Positions 24,617 through 33,155 of a DNA stretch of 64,000 nt are shown piece after piece. The notes beneath the pieces are model-generated. The model was not told the origin of the DNA and did not search any database. It saw only the letters and a program-made list of their open reading frames with translations. How positions within the stretch are numbered: the first letter of the stretch is position 1; each line of letters starts with the position of its first letter. The stretch lies in assembly GCF_012584445.1 (NCBI RefSeq), contig NZ_JABAHI010000008.1, positions 434,001-498,000 on the forward strand. Direction: 5' to 3'. This stretch comes from Olsenella sp. KGMB02461. Its GTDB lineage: Bacteria; Actinomycetota; Coriobacteriia; Coriobacteriales; Atopobiaceae. Position numbers and translations under genes: made by a program.

Positions 24617-26332
24617 TTATGAGTGCAGGGCCTCGAGGGCGTCGGCTGCAATTTGTGCGGCCGTGAGGCGTGCCTGCGAAATGCGGTCCTGGGGATCCAC
24701 TCGGTCAGCATAGGTGGACTCGAAGGCGCGCACGAGCACCCGCGTAGGGGTAGCCGCCAGCGCGCAGGCCACCTTGGCCCCATAGCCGCCGGCTATCATG
24801 CCGTCTTCGAGCGTCACGACCACCTTATGCGCTGTGAGCGTCTCTGCAAGCTGGGGCGACACGTTGGAGATCACTTGAGGGTTGATGAGCGACACCTGAA
24901 TGCCCTGAGCCTGGAGCGCCTGTGCGGCCTCTTTGGCTACCGAGAAGAACGTGCCCACGCCCACCAGCGCTACCTGGGCGCCTGGGACTACCCTGCTGGA
25001 GACGTCTCCTTGATAAGGCTCGCCACCAGGGATCTTGATAGCCACAGGGCCTTGGGTATAGTCTACCGCCCAATCCATCATGGACACGTATTCCTGGGGA
25101 TTGGCAGGCGCCAGATAGAGCATGTTGGGCAGGTTGCCTAAGAGCGACATGTCTTGAAGGCCCAGATGGGAGACGGGGCCAGACCCATAGACCGAGCCTT
25201 TGTCCACCAGAATCACCGCAGGCAGCGAGTTTACGCAGAGCTCCTGGATAAGCTGGTCGGCCGCGCGGGGCAAGAAGGTGGAGTAGATGCAGAGCACCGG
25301 TTTGGCGCCCCGCTTGGCAAGGCCCGCGCAAAAGGTGACGGCGGTTTGCTCGGCAATGCCCACGTCCACAAATTGACCAGCAGGAATAGCCTCGCGCTTG
25401 TCCTGAGTAAAACCCAGGCCAGTGGGAGTAGCCGCGCATACAGTGACTACCTGCGAGTCGCGCTCCATAAGTTTTGTGAGATGGGACACGGTGAGATCGC
25501 TCCAGCTCACGGCCTGCGTTTGCGGTTCGCCAGAAGCGGTGAGCCCGCGCACGTGGTGGTAACGCTCGGGGTCCTTCTCGGCAGCCTCAAGGCCCAAGCC
25601 CTTGGTGGTATGGATATGCACCACCACTGGATGAGTGGTGTCTTTGACCTGGTTGAAGGTATCGATGAGCGGCGCGAGGGAGTTGCCCTCCTCCACGTAG
25701 CGATAGTCCAGTCCCAAGCTTTTGAAGTAATTGTTAGCCGAGGCGCCTTGGGTTTTTCTAAGTTCTGCCAGGTTTTGGTAGAGCCCCCCATGGTTGGGGG
25801 CGATGGACATCTCGTTGTCGTTCACCACGATGACGAGGTTGCCGCCAAGCTCGGCCGCCAGATCCAGGCCCTCGAAGGCCTCCCCGCCCGAGAGCGATCC
25901 GTCGCCGATAAACGCCACTACCCTACCCGTGCCCTGTGCCAGATCTCGAGCGTGAGCGATGCCTGCAGCCAGCGATACCGAAGTAGACGTATGTCCCACA
26001 ATAAAGGGGTCGTGAACAGATTCAGCCGGGCTCGCGAAGGCCGACACATCGTCATAATGGGCCGGATCCAAGAAAGCCTCTTTGCGCCCGGTGAGCATCT
26101 TGTGGGCATAGGTTTGATGAGAGACGTCAAACACCAAGGCGTCCCGAGGCGAGTCAAACACGTAATGCAGCGCAATGGTGGCCTCTACCACGCCCAAATT
26201 GGCGCTCAGATGCTCATCTTGCGTCTTAGCTCGAGAAATCAGCGCCTGGCGAATCTCTTGGGCCAGCGCCTCAAGCTCGTCTATAGACATCGCTTTGAGG
26301 TCTGCTGGAGAATCGATGGTCTCGATGTACAT
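24617..26332 (-). CDS. dxs: 1-deoxy-D-xylulose-5-phosphate synthase, short form
   Basis: A transketolase-type thiamine diphosphate enzyme: the cofactor motif GDGSLSGGEAFEGLD ending in VVNDNEMSIAPN, the substrate-binding HTSTSVSLAAG, and a pyrimidine domain with FVDVGIAEQTAVTFCAGLA. It makes DXP from pyruvate and glyceraldehyde 3-phosphate, the first MEP-pathway step; dxr and ispG occur further along the window. At 571 residues it is shorter than the usual ~620, the loss being in internal loops. ATG 26332 has no obvious strong ribosome-binding site. Confidence 0.92.
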   Translation of the reverse strand: MYIETIDSPADLKAMSIDELEALAQEIRQALISRAKTQDEHLSANLGVVEATIALHYVFDSPRDALVFDVSHQTYAHKMLTGRKEAFLDPAHYDDVSAFASPAESVHDPFIVGHTSTSVSLAAGIAHARDLAQGTGRVVAFIGDGSLSGGEAFEGLDLAAELGGNLVIVVNDNEMSIAPNHGGLYQNLAELRKTQGASANNYFKSLGLDYRYVEEGNSLAPLIDTFNQVKDTTHPVVVHIHTTKGLGLEAAEKDPERYHHVRGLTASGEPQTQAVSWSDLTVSHLTKLMERDSQVVTVCAATPTGLGFTQDKREAIPAGQFVDVGIAEQTAVTFCAGLAKRGAKPVLCIYSTFLPRAADQLIQELCVNSLPAVILVDKGSVYGSGPVSHLGLQDMSLLGNLPNMLYLAPANPQEYVSMMDWAVDYTQGPVAIKIPGGEPYQGDVSSRVVPGAQVALVGVGTFFSVAKEAAQALQAQGIQVSLINPQVISNVSPQLAETLTAHKVVVTLEDGMIAGGYGAKVACALAATPTRVLVRAFESTYADRVDPQDRISQARLTAAQIAADALEALHS

Positions 26333-26548
26333 GCGCCGTTCCTTAAAAGTTCAATAGAGTCTATGTGTGCAGCAGCCTCTAGGGTTTGCTGCCGATAAGA
26401 ACTACACCCTCACACTCAAGGATATCCACCCTTGGGCCCTTTTGATCCATCAGGCCCACCCAGTGGCACATCCTCACTAAAAAAGGCGACTGCATGGAGA
26501 GCCTATGTCCAAGGCTTTGAGGGGCCCAGTGCCTTTGAATCTAGACAA

Positions 26549-26578
26549 TAAAAAAGGCGACGGCATTGAGCCGTCGCC
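26549..26578 (-). terminator. tRNA-Ala terminator
   Basis: GGCGACGGC (26556-26564) and GCCGTCGCC (26570-26578) form a perfect stem; on the minus strand a run of six T follows. Confidence 0.9.
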
Positions 26579-26587
26579 TGCAATGGG

Positions 26588-26663
26588 TGGTGGAGATAAG
26601 GGGGATCGAACCCCTGACCTCATGACTGCCAGTCATGCGCTCTCCCAGCTGAGCTATATCCCC
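26588..26663 (-). tRNA. tRNA-Ala (anticodon GGC), copy 1
   Basis: A standard cloverleaf starting GGGGATATAGCTCAGCTGG, with anticodon loop CTGGCAG and an encoded CCA. It is identical to the plus-strand copy at 29112-29187, including about 13 bases of 5' flank and part of the terminator. Confidence 0.96.
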
Positions 26664-26844
26664 GTGGGTTGGTGCGGAAATCACTATACCAAAGATTGGC
26701 TCAGATGCACCAAAAACTTTGGCACCCTGCCAATTGATCCCTTCTTTAGACGCTTCCTTCACAATTGGTCTTTTGGGAACCAGAAAAGAGGTTCCCGACT
26801 GCTCGTCCCGATGTTCTTGCTAAGAAGAGTTGACGCTCACTGGG

Positions 26845-27045
26845 TTAACCCCGCTGAAGCGCCCCCCCCCCCGCATTTTTTGCCATGTCCTGACGAATGA
26901 GGTCTTTGATATACCCCGCCTTGTTGGGTTGCTGGTTGACCCATGCCAGGATCTTGGCATCGGGAGGATAGAACGCCACGACGACGCGCTTCGTCTTCTC
27001 CTTGGCATACTTTGCCTTTGCTCTTTTGGAAGCCTCTGAAATCAT
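26845..27045 (-). CDS. small DNA-binding-like protein with a phase-variable-looking 3' end
   Basis: The 66-residue product starts MISEASKRAKAKYAKEKTKR and continues with VVVAFYPPDAKILAWVNQ and a helix GYIKDLIRQDMAK. A strand followed by two helices suggests a ribbon-helix-helix type of small regulator often found on mobile elements. AAGAAGG precedes ATG 27045. An 11-base G run on the coding strand (26862-26872) lies near the end, so a one-base slip changes the C-terminus from GGGALQRG to a longer GGGRFSGVNPVSVNSS. Confidence 0.65.
   Translation of the reverse strand: MISEASKRAKAKYAKEKTKRVVVAFYPPDAKILAWVNQQPNKAGYIKDLIRQDMAKNAGGGALQRG
26862..26872. repeat. 11-base C homopolymer
   Basis: Eleven consecutive C on the plus strand, within the end of the gene at 26845-27045. 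Tracts of this length slip readily during replication. Confidence 0.85.
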
Positions 27046-27391
27046 GGTTATGCCTTCTTCACTTCGATGGTGCCTATATGCCGGCGCAGACTGCTGAAGG
27101 AGCCAGCCCCGTAGTAGACGCATGAAAAAGAACAGTGCTCACTCTCACTCCTTCAAGATCCAAGCTAGAGACATCATTAGGAAGAAATACCTTAAGCTCT
27201 TGCTCTATTTGTATATGTATATCTTGCACATTTCATGATAATAGTAAATCATACAGAATATATGACTACCCCCTAATTTTCATACAGAGGGTTCATTTTG
27301 ACTACCAGTGGCATTTTTTATATTTAATTTAGTGATATTACGTCATTTCTGCTTATATGATGGCCTATATGCTCAGAGCAGCTCATGCGCA
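27046..27391. other. AT-rich intergenic stretch
   Basis: No gene is seen. The stretch is markedly AT-rich from about 27190 on (for example TATATTTAATTTAGTGATA near 27330), in contrast to the surrounding core, and probably acquired or decayed. Confidence 0.4.
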
Positions 27392-27416
27392 TAAAAAAGC
27401 GCCCCGCAGGGCGCTT
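27392..27416 (-). terminator. terminator of the broken surface-protein gene
   Basis: AAGCGCCC (27397-27404) and GGGCGCTT (27409-27416) flank a four-base loop; on the minus strand TTTTTT follows. Confidence 0.85.
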
Positions 27417-28675
27417 CATATATCATAGGAATAAGCGCCGCTTCCAGCCGCCAGCGCCTTACCTCCCACGCTCACAGTGATTCTCAACGGCAACAGGCGG
27501 CCATTGGTTGCAGTCAACGTGGTGGAGTAATCTGTCCCCTGAGTGATATAGCCAGTCCCATTATCGGCCGTGATATTGGTGAAGTTTTTTTGTAACCTTG
27601 CAGAGAATGGTGCCGTTGTTGATGATGGCGCCGTCTTTGATGACAATGCCGTTGTCGCGTATGGTCCCCTCATTGATAAGGGACACTCCTTCCGGCACGG
27701 TAAAGCGCGTGTTCTCCGGAATAGTTAGAGTCTTGCCTCTGTCGATAGTCAATTTTTTTGTCAACGTCTGATCTTTGTAGACGGTTCCAGAATTACCAAT
27801 GAAGATGATCCCACCCCATTGATTCTTCCTCGTTTGATCTCGGATGCACTGGCAAAGATAACAGCACTGCCGTTTTCCCCAGTTGAGAAGCTGCCGTGAC
27901 TGTTTGAGGAACCACCGGCGCCGATAGATGGCGCACTGCCGCCACCAGTTGCGGTCACAGTGCCACCTCGAATAACAACATCGGCGCCGTTGCCGCCATA
28001 AGGTCCTTTGGTATAGCTCTGATCCTAGCCTCCACCGCCTATACCGGTGCCGTTCTCTGCTTCTCCGACAGCGGTAACCGTTCCACCGTATATTTTGACT
28101 GTGCCCCCATGGCTGCATGAAGCGCTTCCACCTATTCCTGCACCTTCCTTTCCACCTTGGGCATAAACGATTCCACCATATAAATTGATGCTCCCACCGT
28201 TTTTATAGCGTCCCCCACCAATGCCAGGGGCAGTATTATGTGACAACCTTGCCGTAAGCGAGCCGGTGCCACCACTTTGACCGTACACCGAGAAGGTGTT
28301 ACCCTCGTTTACGCAAATGTTCTTGGTGGTCAACTGCACTCCGTCGCATAGGATAAGTTTCACATCACCCTCGACGGTTATCGTGTCGGTAATTTCGACT
28401 GAGCCGTCCGCTACGTACCAGCCGTCCTTCCAGATGGTTGCCGAAGCTGCATTGACAACGGCTGTATAGGGCTCTATCAGGGTAACTAGCTTATTGTTTT
28501 CATCAACATAGGAAATATCCGTGTGAGCCAAAAGCCTGGTATTCTCAGCCGAGGTGCTGTTATAGCTTTCGCTCATGCTCATTTCCAAAGCTTGTGCCCT
28601 GGTGCCTGCTGGCAGGATGCCTATGCAAAGGACAATGCAGATAAGCAAGAACGTCAGCCTTCTGTTCATAAGCAA
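27416..28675 (-). pseudogene. broken secreted Gly-rich repeat surface protein
   Basis: Read from ATG 28675 the gene has a signal peptide (MNRRLTFLLICIVLCIGILP, cleaved near ARA) and then right-handed-beta-helix-like repeats (GTGSLTARLSHNTAPGIGGG, GGTVKIYGGTVTA, NGTGIGGGG), as in adhesin-type proteins. A TAG at 28025-28027 interrupts the frame, which is open again after it (GGNGADVVIRGGTVTATGGG). Near 27800-27815 the frame shifts to one encoding IFIGNSGTVYKDQTLTKKLT, and at a 7-base T run near 27581-27587 it shifts again to the end TGYITQGTDYSTTLTATNG. One nonsense codon and two frameshifts make it inactive unless slippage or assembly errors are involved. Confidence 0.75.
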
Positions 28676-29064
28676 ACCCCCAGCGCATATACGTATAGGT
28701 CATACCGGGCCTTCAAAGCTTTGCGTTGCATATGGGCCGCCTCTCCTATAGGGAGACACCCTTGACTTGCTGGAAATTGTCGTTCCAAACTTTGATAATG
28801 TTCGAATTCTAATTTGTCTCTGAGTGCTTCATTAATGAAAGAGCTTTATAATTAAGAGTACCTATTTGTTAGTCAGTTTGGTTTCAGCTTTTTAAACTAT
28901 ACCTGAGTTTCTAGTTAGCACTCTCCAACTCACTTCACAAACTCTCTCGATAATGCGTTGTCTACGCATTTTTATGCCTTCTCATCCTCCAAAGCAGCTT
29001 GGTCTCTAGGAGACATTTAAACGAGGAGTTCTTATCCTCGATCCAAACAAAAGCAGATTCGGGT
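28676..29064. other. AT-rich intergenic region with a small hairpin
   Basis: No gene is seen. AATGCGT (28952-28958) and ACGCATT (28964-28970) form a 7-bp hairpin followed by TTT, possibly a weak terminator. The remainder probably carries the promoter of the surface-protein gene on the minus strand. Confidence 0.4.
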
Positions 29065-29092
29065 TTGCATGAGCGCGCGCTTCTGTTAATAT
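29065..29092 (+). promoter_or_regulatory. promoter of tRNA-Ala copy 2
   Basis: TTGCAT (29065-29070) and TAATAT (29087-29092) are separated by 16 bases and lie 20 bases before the tRNA. Confidence 0.6.
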
Positions 29093-29111
29093 AGCTCTCG
29101 CACCAACCCAC

Positions 29112-29187
29112 GGGGATATAGCTCAGCTGGGAGAGCGCATGACTGGCAGTCATGAGGTCAGGGGTTCGATCCCCCTTATCTCCACCA
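29112..29187 (+). tRNA. tRNA-Ala (anticodon GGC), copy 2
   Basis: Same sequence as the minus-strand tRNA at 26588-26663, with anticodon loop CTGGCAG and encoded CCA. The shared 5' flank GCACCAACCCAC and shared 3' flank CATTGCAGGCG show that a larger unit was copied. Confidence 0.96.
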
Positions 29188-29196
29188 CGCATTGCA

Positions 29197-29223
29197 GGCG
29201 GCGGTTTGACCGTCGCCTTTTTT
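29197..29223 (+). terminator. terminator after tRNA-Ala copy 2
   Basis: GGCGGCGGT (29197-29205) pairs with ACCGTCGCC (29209-29217), followed by six T. It lies eight bases before the next tRNA, so the two tRNAs may be transcribed partly independently. Confidence 0.8.
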
Positions 29224-29230
29224 CGTATAA

Positions 29231-29306
29231 GGGCCTATAGCACAGCGGTCAGTGCAGAGGACTCATAATCCTTTGGTCGTAGGTTCGAATCCTACTGGGC
29301 CCACCA
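29231..29306 (+). tRNA. tRNA with CAU anticodon (probably Ile2, possibly elongator Met)
   Basis: A cloverleaf beginning GGGCCTATAGCACAGCGG, with anticodon loop CTCATAA, GGTCGTAGGTTCGAATCC arm and encoded CCA. It is not an initiator, as the acceptor first pair is G-C. The identity between tRNA-Ile2 (lysidine-modified) and tRNA-Met cannot be settled by eye; the GGTCGTAGG stretch is more usual in Ile2. Confidence 0.9.
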
Positions 29307-29314
29307 CAAAATTC

Positions 29315-29355
29315 AGCCTCCTAGCTGCGGATATAGCAACTAGGGGGCTTTTCTC
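29315..29355 (+). terminator. terminator after the CAU tRNA
   Basis: AGCCTCCTAG (29315-29324) pairs with CTAGGGGGCT (29340-29349) with one G-U, followed by TTTCTCT. Confidence 0.8.
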
Positions 29356-29399
29356 TCACAAGTTCCTGGGCTTATAGGACAAAAAGCGTGCTGTGAATT

Positions 29400-29431
29400 G
29401 GGACGTTGACGCAGGTCAACGTCCCTTTTTT
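29400..29431 (+). terminator. second intrinsic terminator
   Basis: GGGACGTTGAC and GTCAACGTCCC surround the loop GCAG, followed by TTTTTT. Why it is needed 45 bases after the previous terminator is unclear; it may belong to an element bounded by 29373 and 30030. Confidence 0.8.
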
Positions 29432-29462
29432 GGGCGTTTAAATCTGGAAGGCGCATTTGAAC

Positions 29463-29627
29463 ATGGGAACCCGGACAGAAAGTGCGCTGTCCAATGCAGT
29501 GGTGCCCCAGCTAAAGGCAGCAGAACCGAGTCGTTACATCCAGGATTTGCAGGGCTCGATGAAGAAGGCGATCTGTGGGGCCTGCGGGACCAAGATGCAG
29601 AAGAGTGACAAGGCTCGCGCCTACTAA
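29463..29627 (+). CDS. possible 54-residue protein with a CxxC motif
   Basis: ATG 29463 opens a 54-codon frame starting MGTRTESALSNAVVPQLKAA and ending KKAICGACGTKMQKSDKARAY. The CGACG pair of Cys might bind zinc with no second pair visible. GGAAGG lies upstream at about 13 bases. The last codons and the stop fall in the repeat element at 29613, which suggests that the original 3' end was replaced. It may be a transposase or phage fragment. Low confidence. Confidence 0.35.
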   Translation: MGTRTESALSNAVVPQLKAAEPSRYIQDLQGSMKKAICGACGTKMQKSDKARAY

Positions 29628-29822
29628 GTACATTTCCTCCGGCACGCGCCTACTAAGTACAATTTAATATGCAACCAACTCTGTGAGCTTGGGTGATGTA
29701 GTACTTAAATAAAATAAGACGCAGATTTTGGGCGAAATCGGCCTACTAAGTACTTAGTAGGCGCGAAATGGTACTTAGTAGGCATGAAGCGGTGCCCAGT
29801 CCAAACCTCATCTGCCCTGGGT
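29613..29822 (-). repeat. intergenic palindromic repeat element, copy 2 (inverted)
   Basis: The reverse complement of the element at 20636-20859, matching along the whole length apart from scattered substitutions and one missing 13-base duplication. It contains CCTACTAAGTACTTAGTAGG near 29742-29761 and further GTACTTAGTAGGC words. Confidence 0.85.
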
Positions 29823-30166
29823 CCCCATCTCACAGGCAGGTCTACTTTTGACCTTCCATGATTTAGCCGGGGTTTTGCAGTGTGAAAGCAGCCCTGCTTT
29901 CACACTGCCCCCCTTTTGAGCGCAAAGAGTACTTGTAAACAATGAAGGTCAATTTGGTCTACAGGTTAAGGGGTGTTGGCGCAGGTCTGACGCAGGTCAA
30001 CACACCTAATCACAGCACGCTATCTGTCCAAAAAGCCAGTTCCTGCTTCTTGGTTCGAGGCCTCACTCCTCATAGCGCCACCGAGAAGCCCCTACCCTGT
30101 AAGGCAGGAGCTTCTCGGTAGCAAGAAAGCTAAAAGGCTGCGCCGGCAGGCTTGTGGGCAAAGAGT
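29823..30166. other. region between the repeat and proS, with hairpins
   Basis: No gene is seen. TCACAGCACGCT (30010-30021) is the complement of AGCGTGCTGTGA at 29385-29396, and a GTTG..CAAC hairpin with duplicated CGCAGGTC lies near 29967-30004. A further hairpin, ACCGAGAAGC (30080-30089) with GCTTCTCGGT (30110-30119), probably marks the proS transcript end on the minus strand although no T-run follows. Confidence 0.5.
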
Positions 30167-31888
30167 TTAGGCGCGCTGAGGGATCACCAGGGATGCCACA
30201 TGGGTCGCGATGTCGGCGATGGGGAGCTCGGTGCGCTCGCCAGTGGCGCGATCCTTGAGCTCGCAGACGCCGTTGGCCACCGCGCGCTTGCCAAAGATGA
30301 TCTGGTAAGGCAAGCCCAAAAGGTCGGCATCGTTGAACTTGACGCCCGGACGCTCCTTGCGATCGTCCAGCAGGGTTTGGATGCCGGCGTCTACCAGCTG
30401 GTCGCACACGCCCATGGCGGCGGGCCACACCACATCGTCGTTGATGTCGAGTGCGATCACCTCTACCTCGAAAGGCGCCACCGATACCGGCCATGCGATG
30501 CCGGAGTCGTCATGATGCTGCTCGACGATGGCAGCCAGCGTGCGACTCACGCCAATGCCGTAGCAGCCCATCTGGAAGTACTGTTCTTTGCCGTCCTTGT
30601 CCAGGAAGGTGGCGTTGAGGGCGCGGCTGTACTTGTCGCCCAGCTGGAAGATCTGGCCCATCTCGATACCGCGGGCTGCCGATAAGGGCTTCCCGCATAC
30701 CGGGCAGCCGTCCCCGGCTTGGGCGCTGGCCAAATCTTCCCAAGCGTCTGGAGTGAAGTCGCGCTCAGGACGGGCGCCAAGATAGTGGGACTCAGGCTTG
30801 TTGGCGCCCACCACCCAGTTAAGGGATTCCTTGAGGGAGATGTCGCAGATGCAGCGAATGCCCTCAGGCAGCCCCACAGGGCCAATGCAACCCTTGTAAA
30901 GGCCAAAGCTCTCCAGCTCCTCGTCGGTCATGAGGTGATATGAGCCAAAGGCGTGCTCGGCCTTGATCTCGTTGAGCTCATGATCGCCAGGGATGATGCA
31001 CACCACAGGATCGCCCTCGCCATCTACCAGCGCGATGGCCTTGCGGGTGCTCGAAGCCGGGACATCGAGGAATGCTGCCAGCTCGTCAATGGTGTGGACA
31101 TTGGGGGTGTCCAAGAGCTCCAACTCGTGGTTGTGGGTCTCCGGGCCGTCGGTGACGGTGATGAGCGCGGTGGCCGCTTCCTCATCGGCAGCATAGCCGC
31201 ATTCGCAGTAGACCAGCGACGCCTCGCCAGACTCAGAAAGGGCCATGAACTCGATGGAGCCCGAGCCGCCGATCTGGCCGGAATCCGCATCCACAGGCAC
31301 TGCCTGGATGCGGCAGCGGTCGCACACGCCGGAGTAGGCGTCGTACATCTGGTTGTAGGTGCGCTTCATGCCCTCGACGTCTGCGTCGAAGGAGTAGGCG
31401 TCCTTCATGATGAACTCGCGGCCACGCATAAGCCCAAAGCGAGGACGAAGCTCGTCGCGGAATTTATCCTGGATTTGATAGAGGTTCACCGGTAGCTGCT
31501 TGTAGCTGCGAAGCTCCCCTTTTACCAGATCGGTGATGGTCTCCTCATGGGTGGGGCCCAAAGCAAAGGCGCGCTCATGGCGATCGGAGATGCGCATAAG
31601 CTCAGGGCCATAGACATCCCAGCGCCCCGACTCTTCCCAAAGCTCTGCGGGTGTGAGGATGGGCATGAGCAGCTCTTGGGCGCCGTGGGTATCCATCTCG
31701 TCGCGCACGATGGCCTCGATCTTTTGCAGGGAGCGCCAGGCCAGCGGCAGATAGCTGTAGAGGCCGGCCGCGGTCTTGCGAATCATGCCGGCGCGAAGCA
31801 GCAAGCGATGGCTTGCCAAGTCTGCATCCGCAGGATCCTCTTTTAAAGTGGGCGCATAGAGGGCGCTCATTCGCTGAAAGGTGTTCAC
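30167..31888 (-). CDS. proS: prolyl-tRNA synthetase (bacterial, with editing insert)
   Basis: The class II synthetase starts at ATG 31888 with the motif-2 segment FRDELRPRFGLMRGREFIMKD split over residues 135-155, an INS editing domain around 225-400, and the C-terminal anticodon-binding domain. At 573 residues it is the usual bacterial length. It charges tRNA-Pro in the cytoplasm. It is the last gene of the ispG-proS end of the cluster; ispG starts 81 bases upstream. Confidence 0.96.
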   Translation of the reverse strand: MNTFQRMSALYAPTLKEDPADADLASHRLLLRAGMIRKTAAGLYSYLPLAWRSLQKIEAIVRDEMDTHGAQELLMPILTPAELWEESGRWDVYGPELMRISDRHERAFALGPTHEETITDLVKGELRSYKQLPVNLYQIQDKFRDELRPRFGLMRGREFIMKDAYSFDADVEGMKRTYNQMYDAYSGVCDRCRIQAVPVDADSGQIGGSGSIEFMALSESGEASLVYCECGYAADEEAATALITVTDGPETHNHELELLDTPNVHTIDELAAFLDVPASSTRKAIALVDGEGDPVVCIIPGDHELNEIKAEHAFGSYHLMTDEELESFGLYKGCIGPVGLPEGIRCICDISLKESLNWVVGANKPESHYLGARPERDFTPDAWEDLASAQAGDGCPVCGKPLSAARGIEMGQIFQLGDKYSRALNATFLDKDGKEQYFQMGCYGIGVSRTLAAIVEQHHDDSGIAWPVSVAPFEVEVIALDINDDVVWPAAMGVCDQLVDAGIQTLLDDRKERPGVKFNDADLLGLPYQIIFGKRAVANGVCELKDRATGERTELPIADIATHVASLVIPQRA

Positions 31889-31969
31889 AGCTTTCTCCTA
31901 TCGCGCATGACCTGCGCATCCAGCGGCTGAAGTCTATCTCCAACCGGCACTTATCCTACCCGGTAGAGC

Positions 31970-33154
31970 CTAGGATTGATCGGTGGCAGGAAAACGCGCC
32001 TCGATCTCTTCCATCAGGGCATCCACGATGCGATCTTCTGGCACCTTGCCCACCACCTCGCCGCCGGCGATGAGCAGGCCTTGGCCTCGACCTCCGGCGA
32101 TGCCTATATCGGCTGCCTTGGCTTCGCCCGGGCCATTGACCACGCAACCCATGACCGCCACCGATATGGGGGCTTTCACGCCCTTGAGACGCTCCTCTAC
32201 CTCAGAGGCCAAGCCGATAAGATCGATCTGACAACGCCCGCAGGTAGGGCAGCTCACGATCTCTGGCGACCGGCGCCTAAGGCCGAGCGCCTGGAGGATG
32301 GACCAGGCAACGCCTATCTCTTCCAGCGGGTCTGCAGTGAGCGAGACGCGAATGGTGTCCCCAATGCCCTCTGCCAAAAGCACTGACAGAGCACTGGTGT
32401 TTTTGATGGCGCCCGCTTGCAGCGTGCCTGCCTCGGTAACGCCTAGATGCAAAGGGATATGGGGCAGGACACGGGCCAGTTCGCGATTGGCTTTGATGGT
32501 GGAGGGCACCGAGTGGGTCTTGGCCGAAAGAACGATGGAGGTAAACCCGCGCTCTTCAAAGTGGCGGACAAAAGACACCGCACTCTGGATGAGCTTTTGG
32601 GGTTGAGTGAGGTCTTCACGGGCATCGATGGCAGGATCGAGCGAGCCGGCATTCACACCTATGCGAATGGGGACAGATGCACTGCCGGCTGCATCGATTA
32701 CCGCATCCACTTTGTCCCAGGAGCCAATGTTTCCAGGATTGATGCGAATGGCAGAAGCGCCACGGGTGATGGCCTCGATGGCCAGGCGGTGGTCAAAATG
32801 GATGTCTGCCACTACCGGTAGCGGACTCTGAGCGCAGATTTCGCCAAAGCCTTCTAGGGCATCTTTGGCAGGCACCGCCACACGGATAATCTCGCAGCCC
32901 GCCTCTGCCAGGGCATGGATTTGCGCCAGCGTAGCCTGGGGATCCTGGGTTTTGGTGTTGGTCATGGACTGCACCGCCACCGGCGCTCCCCCGCCCACTT
33001 GCACCCCGCCCACAAATACCGGGCGCGTGAGGTCGCGGCAGAAAGGGGCCTCTGCCGCTTGTTGAGATGCAGAAGGCTGAGGCGCGGGCTTCTCGGCAAG
33101 GGCAGGATGGGCGATGATTGCTGCCTGAGCAGGTGTGGGACGCAGGTCTTCCAC
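31970..33154 (-). CDS. ispG: 4-hydroxy-3-methylbut-2-enyl diphosphate synthase (IspG/GcpE)
   Basis: The TIM-barrel part contains VAVQSMTNTKTQD and the C-terminal part the iron-sulfur ligands SCPTCGRC and MGCVVNGPGEA. It converts methylerythritol cyclodiphosphate to HMBPP. The start is GTG 33154, behind GGAGGCTAAC, directly after the rseP stop at 33156. A 35-residue Pro/Ala-rich N-terminal extension precedes the catalytic domain. Dxr, two genes upstream, is in the same pathway. Confidence 0.94.
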   Translation of the reverse strand: MEDLRPTPAQAAIIAHPALAEKPAPQPSASQQAAEAPFCRDLTRPVFVGGVQVGGGAPVAVQSMTNTKTQDPQATLAQIHALAEAGCEIIRVAVPAKDALEGFGEICAQSPLPVVADIHFDHRLAIEAITRGASAIRINPGNIGSWDKVDAVIDAAGSASVPIRIGVNAGSLDPAIDAREDLTQPQKLIQSAVSFVRHFEERGFTSIVLSAKTHSVPSTIKANRELARVLPHIPLHLGVTEAGTLQAGAIKNTSALSVLLAEGIGDTIRVSLTADPLEEIGVAWSILQALGLRRRSPEIVSCPTCGRCQIDLIGLASEVEERLKGVKAPISVAVMGCVVNGPGEAKAADIGIAGGRGQGLLIAGGEVVGKVPEDRIVDALMEEIEARFPATDQS

Positions 33155-33155
33155 G

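Noticed and set aside
25154-26398. A 414-codon open frame on the plus strand
   Set aside because: It is antisense to dxs and has no recognisable features.
28962-29192. A 76-codon minus-strand frame
   Set aside because: It is the reverse reading of tRNA-Ala copy 2; the same reading occurs opposite copy 1 at 26588-26663.
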